A stretch of DNA of 64,000 nucleotides from Deltaproteobacteria bacterium (GTDB lineage Bacteria > Desulfobacterota > Desulfarculia > Adiutricales > Adiutricaceae), in assembly GCA_031264185.1 (NCBI GenBank), contig JAISEL010000006.1:1-64000 (forward strand), read 5' to 3'. Every line of letters starts with the position of its first letter. Position 1 is the stretch's first letter. The notes beneath the pieces were generated by a model, which saw only the letters and a list, made by a program, of their open reading frames with translations, ran no database searches and had not been told where the DNA came from. The position numbers and the translations under genes were made by a program. This document shows, piece after piece, positions 57,252 through 64,000 of this stretch.

Positions 57252-58009
57252 TAAGGTTTTGTTTTTTGACCCCGGGAGGCTTCATCTTCAGCGCCGTGAA
57301 ATTTCCGTCCGTGAGGCCGGGGAAATAAGGCGTATTCCGGCCGAGGCTGAACCTTCAGGTCAGCCGGCAAAGCGTTTTGGCGGCCGGACAGGCTGCTGTC
57401 ACTGGCTGTTGAGGCTTAGTCCTCAGTCAGCCTGTGAAACGGGAACCCTTTGAGGGGAGACCGGAAACGGCAAGGTTTCTGTCTCTGTGAGAATCCCCTG
57501 GCCTACTTAAGGCGGGGGAGGATGCCGGTATTACTGAACATCTGGGCAGCGGAGGATTTTCTTTCGGTCAGCGGCCTGGTTATGGTATGATGCTCATGGT
57601 TTTATAGTTTTTGTATTTTGGAAGATAATTTTGGGTTTGAGTTGGACATGATCTCGGTTTTGTTTTTTTACACCCGCCGACCTGACCGGACTAAAAATCT
57701 GGGCCTTTTTATCCTGCCACTTCCCAGGCCGTTTTTCCATATTGAAAAGTTCGCTTGCCCTTTATTGCCAGTGAGCGATTTTTTTGGAAATAATTCAGAA
57801 TTGTTAAATAAAGACAACAGTATTTACCATAATTAAAAACTATATAAAAGACCGTTTTCAGAAAGTGCTGAGGCTGTGATATGATGGCCTATAAAAAAAT
57901 CTTTTGGCTGCAGATAGAAGATATTGTCCGGTTAACAAAGGCCAAGAAATTTGAGGCGATAAATTAAAGGTCCTCCAAAGCCAGGGGACCAAGTTGCCAG
58001 GAGTAAAAG
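57252..58009. other. Intergenic region ahead of the signalling operon
   Basis: Non-coding as far as I can see. A probable promoter is TTCAGA (57857-57862), 17 bases, TATGAT (57880-57885), leaving a 120-base leader before 58010. Confidence 0.45.
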
Positions 58010-60520
58010 ATGCCCCCAGACCGGAAGAAAAAGACTGTTTGGCTGGTTACGGCGGCGGTGTTAGCGGCCGTGGCGGCGGTATTTTTTGTTTTGTCCTCTC
58101 CGACCGGGAAAAATTCAGGCGAGCCGCGCAGCATCCCAGGCTCCGGGTCCGAGCCTTCAGCCCCGAACCTGGCCAGAGTTCAGCACGGCCCTCAGACTGC
58201 GGCCGGCGCTCCTTCAGTCGCGATAAACACGGTTGGCCGGGAAGAGGATTTCCATATCGGATTAGTGACCGGTTCCGGTTCTCAGGGGGAAGACGAACTG
58301 AGTTCGGTTAAGCAGGTGGAGAATCTCTACGGTCAGGCCGATCAGGGCGGCCGGATCCGCCATGTGACTTACCCGGATAACTTTTTGGGCAATTTGGAGA
58401 CCACCATCAGCCGCATTGAGGAACTGGCCTCAGATCCTTTGATGCGGGTCATTATTGTGAACGAGGCCGTACCTGGCACGGCCGAGGCTTTCCGGCACAT
58501 CCGGGCCAAAAGACCTGAGATATTCCTTTTAGCCGCCGAGAGCCACGAAGATTACGAACTTATTTCCCAGACCGCTGATCTGGTGGTCAGCACCGATTTT
58601 CTGACCCGGGGCTATCTCATTCCCCACACGGCCCAGAAACTGGGGGCCAAAACCCTGATTCACCTGTCCTTCCCCAGACACATGATCGGCGAAGGCCTGA
58701 GCCGTAAACGGGTCATTATGGAAGAAGCCTGCCGGGATTTGGGGCTTAATTTTGTGTTCATAAACACCCCCGATCCTCTGGGTGAAGCCGGGGTCGAAGG
58801 GTCCCAGGATTTTATTACCGACAATTTCCCGGAATGGATTGAAAAGTACGGACCCCAGACAGCTTTTTTTACAACCAACAATGCCCAGACTACGCCTTTA
58901 ATCCGGCAGATTGTCAAATCCGGCGGCTATTTTATTGAGGCCGAAGAATCGTCGCCTCTTCTGGGTTACCCGGAGGCTCTGGCTTTGGATATCCAGCATC
59001 TGGCCGGGGACTGGACAGCCATACTGGACCGGGTGGAAGAAATCCTGGTCAGGTTCGGGGCGGTCGGACGTCTGGGCTCGTGGCCGTCGTCCATTATATT
59101 CGCCCACACCTCGGGTCTGGTGGAATTCGGCCGGCTCTTAGTCCAGGGGCAGACGAAGAAGGATGATTTTGCCACCTTAATCAAATGCTATGAAAAGTTC
59201 GCCCCTGGCATCAAATGGAGCGGGGGCAGCTATTTTGATCAGGACGGCAACACCTTAGATAATGTCTTTCTTCTTTTCCAGGACACTTATATCTTCGGTC
59301 AGGGCTATCAGGGAAATATTGAGCTGAAAATTCCGGAAAAGTATCAGCACAAAAAAAATAACTATTTCTCCGGTTCGGCTTCGGTATATCACATCGGCGT
59401 GGTGACCGGGACGGCCGACCAGGGCGGGGAAGACCTGATGGGGGCCGTTGAGATGGTCCGGCGTTACGGTCAGGCCGATCAGGGCGGCTTAATCCGGCAT
59501 CTCGTCTACTCAGACGATTATCTTGATAATCCGGAAAAAGTGGCCGTGCTCATTGCCGGTTTGGCCGAAGATCCTTTAATGAAAGCCGTGGTCGTCAATC
59601 AGGCCATTGACGGTACGGCCGAGGGATTCAGGCGCATTAAAGAAGTCCGGCCCGATATATTCTGTCTGGCCTCGGAACCTTTTGAGGAAGCCGAAGTCAT
59701 TACGGCCACGGCCGATCTGGCCATTGCCACCGATTATGTCTCCCGGGGCTACCTGATCCCCTATGCGGCTAAGAATCTGGGGGCTGAGACTTTTGTCCAC
59801 CTGTCCTTTGAGCGCCATATGGATATGGAATCCATAGCTGTCCGCAATGAGGTCATGAAACTGGCCTGCCAGGATCTGGGCCTGAAGTTTGTGCAGGCCG
59901 AAATAATGGATCCCATAGGCCCCCAGGGTCTGGAGGCGGCTAAGAATAATCTGGATACGGTCTTTAATGATCTGTTCAAGCAGTACGGCCCGAAAACGGC
60001 TTTTTTCTGCACCAATGACGCTTTAACCGAACCTCTGATCCGGTCCGTGGCCTCCAAAGGCGGCCTGTTTGTGGAAGCCGACATCCCCTCTCCCATCCTA
60101 GGCTACCCCGGGGCTTTGGAAGTGGATATAGAACCGATTTTGGGCCAGTGGAATGTGGTCATCAAGGAAGTGGAAAAGGCGGTCGAAAAGCACGGGGCCT
60201 CCGGACGTCTGGGCACCTGGGCCTACCCTCTGGGCTTCAGCGAAACAGCCGGGCTGGTGGAATTCGCCAAACTTCTGGCCGAAGGCCGGGCCTCCATTTA
60301 CGACACTCAGGCCTTTCTGGCCTGCCTGGACAATCTTTCTCCCGGGGCCAGATGGAACGGCAGCTACTACAACGACCCCAGAAGCGGCAAACCGTCCAGG
60401 AACTTTTTTCTGGTGTATCAGGACACTTATATTTTCGGTCAGGGTTTTATAGAAACAACCAAGGTCGATGTGCCGGTCAAGTACTACAATCTGAGCTGGC
60501 CTAAGGAAAACGGGTCATGA
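58010..60520 (+). CDS. Membrane-anchored protein with two fused DUF3798 domains
   Basis: An 836-residue protein. The N-terminal helix (about residues 10-29, WLVTAAVLAAVAAVFFVL) anchors it, followed by a low-complexity linker. Two DUF3798 domains follow, at about residues 80-445 and 459-825. Paired landmarks show the duplication: FHIGLVTGSGSQGEDEL / YHIGVVTGTADQGGEDL, LYGQADQGGRIRHVTYPDN / RYGQADQGGLIRHLVYSDD, STDFLTRGYLIPH / ATDYVSRGYLIPY and LFQDTYIFGQGY / VYQDTYIFGQGF. Usual DUF3798 proteins are single-domain, about 380 residues, with a periplasmic-binding-protein-like fold. AGGAG lies 7 bases before the ATG. The stop overlaps the kinase start (ATGA), so it is probably the sensory input for that kinase. 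Confidence 0.85.
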   Translation: MPPDRKKKTVWLVTAAVLAAVAAVFFVLSSPTGKNSGEPRSIPGSGSEPSAPNLARVQHGPQTAAGAPSVAINTVGREEDFHIGLVTGSGSQGEDELSSVKQVENLYGQADQGGRIRHVTYPDNFLGNLETTISRIEELASDPLMRVIIVNEAVPGTAEAFRHIRAKRPEIFLLAAESHEDYELISQTADLVVSTDFLTRGYLIPHTAQKLGAKTLIHLSFPRHMIGEGLSRKRVIMEEACRDLGLNFVFINTPDPLGEAGVEGSQDFITDNFPEWIEKYGPQTAFFTTNNAQTTPLIRQIVKSGGYFIEAEESSPLLGYPEALALDIQHLAGDWTAILDRVEEILVRFGAVGRLGSWPSSIIFAHTSGLVEFGRLLVQGQTKKDDFATLIKCYEKFAPGIKWSGGSYFDQDGNTLDNVFLLFQDTYIFGQGYQGNIELKIPEKYQHKKNNYFSGSASVYHIGVVTGTADQGGEDLMGAVEMVRRYGQADQGGLIRHLVYSDDYLDNPEKVAVLIAGLAEDPLMKAVVVNQAIDGTAEGFRRIKEVRPDIFCLASEPFEEAEVITATADLAIATDYVSRGYLIPYAAKNLGAETFVHLSFERHMDMESIAVRNEVMKLACQDLGLKFVQAEIMDPIGPQGLEAAKNNLDTVFNDLFKQYGPKTAFFCTNDALTEPLIRSVASKGGLFVEADIPSPILGYPGALEVDIEPILGQWNVVIKEVEKAVEKHGASGRLGTWAYPLGFSETAGLVEFAKLLAEGRASIYDTQAFLACLDNLSPGARWNGSYYNDPRSGKPSRNFFLVYQDTYIFGQGFIETTKVDVPVKYYNLSWPKENGS

Positions 60521-63303
60521 ATTTTGGAGAGGCCATAAAGAACGGCTATAAGCTGGTACTTTTTGTCCTGGCGGCCTTTGTTCTGATGGCCTTGGGTTCG
60601 TATTTCTATGTTTCCGGCATAGTTAAGCGCCAGATCGATCATCTGAGCCGCAGTGAGATGCAGGTCTATCAGACTTCTTTAAAGTCCCTCATTCAGGCCC
60701 ACGAATCGGCTTTGCAGCATGCGGCTGCCACATTGGCGCTGTCACTGGACCGCCGTGATTCACCGGCCGAACAGCTGAATATTCTAAGAAAACTGTCCAC
60801 GGTTTACCCCTTGGAGTCTTCCATTAAAGACGTTTTTTTATCCGTTTACGGCTATTTGGACGGAAATTTCATTGACGGTTCGGGGCTGATTCCGGGAGAA
60901 TTCTTTAATCCAAAAACAGCTATCTGGCTTCGGGGGGCTCTTCTGACCAACGGCATTTTTCATACCGAAGCCTATATTGATCCCCGGACCGGTCAGGCCG
61001 TGGCCGCCGTATCGACCGTGGTTTACGATCAAAAAGGCGAAAGCCGGGGGGTGGTGGCCATTGATTATTCCCTAACCCCCATTTTGGATCAGGTCAGCGG
61101 TCAGCGGATGGCCAATTCCGGTTACGGGCTTCTGGCCGACAGCTCTTTCCGGATCCTGACCTATCCCGAAGCTTCTTTTGTCGGTGAGCAGCTGGACGAG
61201 ATTCCCGGTTTTACCGGCCTGCCTGAGGAGCTGAAAAAAATAACCTCCGGGGCTTTAGTTTCCCATTTAAACATCCGGGGCACGGAGTATGTGGGCTTTT
61301 TCTGCCGCTTAGAAAACGGCTGGTATCTGGGCAATATCGCTCCGGTCACGTTTTATTACAGTGAAGTTTTTGACATGATCCCCTTTATCGCGGCCATCAG
61401 TCTGGTTTTGGCCGTTTTGCTGTCCGCCATGCTTTTGCGCCTGAATATAGCTAAAACCAGGTCGGAAGAGGAAAGCCGCTCGAAATCATCGTTTTTGGCC
61501 CGCATGAGCCATGAGATCAGAACGCCCATGAACGCCATCATCGGTCTGAGCGAACTGGCCCAGCGGGATTACGGACGTCCGGAGGGCCTGGGTTACATTA
61601 CGGAAATAAGAAGAGCCGGCAGCAGTCTGCTGGGCATTATTAATGACATCTTGGATTTTTCCAAGATTGAGTCGGGTAAACTGTCCATAACCAACTCCCC
61701 TTACCAGGTTAACCAGCTTTTAACCGACATTCTGGCTCTGGTGGGCATAAGGCTGAGGGATAAGCCTTTAATTTTCTTTACCGACATTGATCGGAATATC
61801 CCCAGGGGGCTTTTGGGCGATGACCGGAGTATCCGGCAGATTTTACTTAATCTTCTGTCCAATGCCGTCAAATACACCCCCTCCGGCTTTGTTAAGCTGG
61901 CCGCCCGGTCCCAGCCCGTCTCCGACCGGGAAGTGCGGATGGTTTTTACGGTTGAAGACAGCGGGGTGGGCATTAAAAAAGAAGATCTGGCCAATCTGTT
62001 CGCGGATTTTGTCCGTCTGGACGCCGGAAGGATTAACCGTTACGTTGAGGGCACCGGCCTGGGCCTTTCCATCGCCCGGAACCTTTGCCAGATGATGGGC
62101 GGCGATATTTCCGTGGAAAGCGAGTTCGGCAAAGGTTCAAAATTTACGGCTTCCTTCATTCAGGTTGTCTCCGATTCCGTACCTTTGGGCGAACTGACCG
62201 ATCTGACTTTAGTCCCCAAGGCGCCGGAGTCAAAAGTCTCTTTCAAGGCTCCCGGCTATCCGGTACTGGTTGTCGATGACATTAAAACCAATCTGGTGGT
62301 GGCCACCGGCTTGCTGGAACCTTATCTGATGAAGGTCACCACTTCCCTGTCCGGAATGGAGGCGGTGGAACTGGCCAGGCAGCAGCCTTTTGAACTGCTG
62401 CTGATAGATCACATGATGCCCGGTCAGGACGGCATTGAAACACTGCGTAAAATTCGGGATTTAAGTGAACATTACCGGAAGGTGCCGGCCATTGCTTTTA
62501 CGGCCAACGCCGTCTCCGGCATGAGGGAGATGCTGCTTTCCCATGGATTTGACGATTACATTTCCAAACCCATTGAGACTGACAAATTGACCGCTCTCTT
62601 AGACAGCTGGATTCCCATGGAGGCCAGGGAAAATATAGAACTGCCTTATCTGTCAGCTCAGACCGATCAGGCTAGACCGGCCGGTGACGGGCCGGTCAGG
62701 CCCAAATCAGAGACGGCCAGAAGCCGGGCCGTTTTGTCGGCCTTAGATTATCCGGGCTGGAACGTTAAACTGGGACTGGAAAGATGCGGCCGCAATCAGC
62801 AGAAATTTATCGGGGTTCTGGATGTATTTTACAAAGATGTCGAAGGCCTGGCCGGCTATCTGACTGTCCCGGCCAAGGATAACCAAAGAGCATTTTCCGA
62901 CCTGGCCATCCGGGTCCATGCCTTAAAAAGCGCTGCAGCCAGCGTGGGGGCCGAACTGCTGTCCGGCCAGGCGGCTGAGCTGGAAAAAGCGGCCAAGGAA
63001 GCTGATATCAGCTATTTAACCAAACACCTGGACAGTTTCCGTCAGGATATGTCCAAATTTTCATTTTATGTCCGGACGAGTCTGAACGGAAACGGTTCGG
63101 ACGGTCCTCAGAGTAAAGGCAGTTTCGGCCTTTTGCGTGAAGCTTTGGAAGCTAAGAATATCCGCCGGGTGGACCGGCTGATTGAGGAAATCGCCGAAAA
63201 GGGCGATGATCAGACCAGACGGACTTTATTAGAAATCTCTGACCAGATTCTGATCTCCGATTTTACCCGGGCTTTGGAACTGGTCAGTGATTTGGAGAAA
63301 TGA
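60517..63303 (+). CDS. Hybrid sensor histidine kinase (Cache, HisKA, HATPase, REC, Hpt)
   Basis: A 928-residue membrane kinase. TM1 covers about residues 12-33 and TM2 about 287-310, with a Cache-like sensor between (GVVAIDYSLTPILDQVSGQ). The phosphoacceptor is His332 in ARMSHEIRTPMNAIIGLSEL. ATP-lid motifs are ILLNLLSNAVKYTPSG, DSGVGIKKEDL and GTGLGLSIARNL. The receiver has VLVVDDIKTNL and Asp631 in LLIDHMMPGQDG. A C-terminal Hpt domain places His801 in VHALKSAAASVGAELL. No HAMP domain is evident. It completes an internal phosphorelay and overlaps both neighbours by 4 bases. Confidence 0.93.
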   Translation: MNFGEAIKNGYKLVLFVLAAFVLMALGSYFYVSGIVKRQIDHLSRSEMQVYQTSLKSLIQAHESALQHAAATLALSLDRRDSPAEQLNILRKLSTVYPLESSIKDVFLSVYGYLDGNFIDGSGLIPGEFFNPKTAIWLRGALLTNGIFHTEAYIDPRTGQAVAAVSTVVYDQKGESRGVVAIDYSLTPILDQVSGQRMANSGYGLLADSSFRILTYPEASFVGEQLDEIPGFTGLPEELKKITSGALVSHLNIRGTEYVGFFCRLENGWYLGNIAPVTFYYSEVFDMIPFIAAISLVLAVLLSAMLLRLNIAKTRSEEESRSKSSFLARMSHEIRTPMNAIIGLSELAQRDYGRPEGLGYITEIRRAGSSLLGIINDILDFSKIESGKLSITNSPYQVNQLLTDILALVGIRLRDKPLIFFTDIDRNIPRGLLGDDRSIRQILLNLLSNAVKYTPSGFVKLAARSQPVSDREVRMVFTVEDSGVGIKKEDLANLFADFVRLDAGRINRYVEGTGLGLSIARNLCQMMGGDISVESEFGKGSKFTASFIQVVSDSVPLGELTDLTLVPKAPESKVSFKAPGYPVLVVDDIKTNLVVATGLLEPYLMKVTTSLSGMEAVELARQQPFELLLIDHMMPGQDGIETLRKIRDLSEHYRKVPAIAFTANAVSGMREMLLSHGFDDYISKPIETDKLTALLDSWIPMEARENIELPYLSAQTDQARPAGDGPVRPKSETARSRAVLSALDYPGWNVKLGLERCGRNQQKFIGVLDVFYKDVEGLAGYLTVPAKDNQRAFSDLAIRVHALKSAAASVGAELLSGQAAELEKAAKEADISYLTKHLDSFRQDMSKFSFYVRTSLNGNGSDGPQSKGSFGLLREALEAKNIRRVDRLIEEIAEKGDDQTRRTLLEISDQILISDFTRALELVSDLEK

Positions 63304-64000
63304 GGCGTATCGTGAACGGGTTTAACCCAGAAGGCACCAAAATCATGGTGGTGGACGATTCCGTGACCACCTTAAAAAGTGCCAAGGTCGCCTTGTCGGA
63401 ATTGGGAGATGTTTTTACTCTGCCTTCAGCCACAAGACTTTTTGAGATACTGGAAACAGTTGACGCATCTTTGATTCTGCTGGATATTTTCATGCCCGGA
63501 ATGAACGGTCTGGAGACTATCAAGCTTTTGAAAGCCGATCCCCGGTACCGAGACATTCCGGTTATTTTCCTGACCGCTATCTCCGGCCAGGATTCGGAGT
63601 TCATGGGCCTTAATTTAGGGGCCGCTGACTACATTACTAAGCCTTTTAACCCGGATCTTCTGAGAAAGAGGGTGGAGATTCAGCTGACTATTTCGGCCCA
63701 GAAAAAGGCCTTGGAGCAGCAGAGCCGCCTTCTGACTATCTATAACGAAGATCTCCAGAAGATGGTCTTAGGGGAAATGGAGAAAGTTAACCGTCTCCAG
63801 AATAAGATCCTGGACACCATGGTCGATATGGTCGAAAGCCGTGACAAGCTCCCCGCCAGCCATATCCGGCAGACCATCAACTGGCTGGGTATTTTAGTCA
63901 ACGGCCTGAAAGAGTCGGGCCTGTATACGGACATCATTGAGCCCTGGGATCTGGCGGTTTTTCTGCAGTCGGCCCGTCTCCATGATGTGGGCAAGATTTC
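63300..64000 (+). CDS. Response regulator, REC plus HD-GYP (cut by window end)
   Basis: The frame opens at ATG 63300 overlapping the kinase stop and runs off the window. REC domain: IMVVDDSVTTLKSAKV, phosphoacceptor Asp in LILLDIFMPGMNGLE, and ADYITKPFNPDLL. A coiled linker follows. Then VESRDKLPASHIRQTINWLG and RLHDVGKI are the opening of an HD-GYP domain, which degrades cyclic di-GMP. At 63840-63870 the usual Thr-Gly before His-Ile is Pro-Ala. The output is probably a change in c-di-GMP level in response to the DUF3798 sensor. Confidence 0.9.
   Translation, partial: MRRIVNGFNPEGTKIMVVDDSVTTLKSAKVALSELGDVFTLPSATRLFEILETVDASLILLDIFMPGMNGLETIKLLKADPRYRDIPVIFLTAISGQDSEFMGLNLGAADYITKPFNPDLLRKRVEIQLTISAQKKALEQQSRLLTIYNEDLQKMVLGEMEKVNRLQNKILDTMVDMVESRDKLPASHIRQTINWLGILVNGLKESGLYTDIIEPWDLAVFLQSARLHDVGKI

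Overview
The window looks like chromosomal DNA of a Gram-negative, anaerobic-type bacterium, most likely Desulfobacterota ('Deltaproteobacteria'). This placement is an inference from gene content: two intact TonB-dependent receptors with a TonB protein, a cobalt/nickel ECF transporter with a DUF4198 partner, late cobalamin genes, DUF3798 proteins, bacteriohemerythrin and a class I (Fe-S) fumarase-type beta subunit. Coding density is low and pseudogenes are unusually frequent, which suggests a genome in decay, possibly host-associated. I found no rRNA, tRNA or CRISPR array.

Layout. 0.1-1.7 kb: a dead AAA-ATPase/DUF1703 gene. 2.1-6.3 kb: a minus-strand operon cbiB, cobD, fpg, NamZ-like. 6.5-8.6 kb: a decayed TonB receptor. 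9.2-14.0 kb: five paralogous pRiA4b ORF-3 family genes, only one intact, interspersed with transposase relics. 15.6-25.8 kb: a metal-uptake locus (TonB receptor, DUF4198, TonB, CbiQ, CbiO, second TonB receptor) laced with structured leader RNAs. 26.2-27.5 kb: a dead ISAzo13-type insertion sequence. 28.3 kb: an orphan MetQ-type binding protein behind a long leader. 30.0-35.0 kb: a 1507-residue membrane protein and a small partner. 35.3-40.1 kb: Panacea protein, UPF0016 half-transporter, radical SAM, GNAT and two paralogous membrane proteins. 40.1-47.3 kb: a decayed ImmA/IrrE-DUF4411 pair and a large Eco57I-type methylase. 49.4-54.4 kb: HIT, mutS, amidase operon. 54.6-57.3 kb: YiiX-like protein, TonB-receptor relic, hemerythrin, fumarase beta subunit, unknown gene. 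58.0-64.0 kb: a three-gene signalling operon with a fused double DUF3798 protein, a hybrid histidine kinase and a REC/HD-GYP regulator cut by the window end.

Two threads run across the window. First, six copies of a non-autonomous inverted-repeat element (MITE) of 93, 103 or 183 bp sit between duplicated TA dinucleotides. Five lie inside coding sequences, and removing the element with one TA joins the flanks in one reading frame with the expected family sequence in every case. Second, a recurrent RNA design lies ahead of TonB-receptor, DUF4198 and metQ genes: a short hairpin with an A(C/T)GAA five-base loop directly before an intrinsic terminator. In four cases the 3' arm of the small hairpin is also the 5' arm of the terminator. 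Three such units have a strong sigma-70 type promoter about 290-300 bases upstream of the terminator end. This is an attenuator-like leader family I do not recognise.
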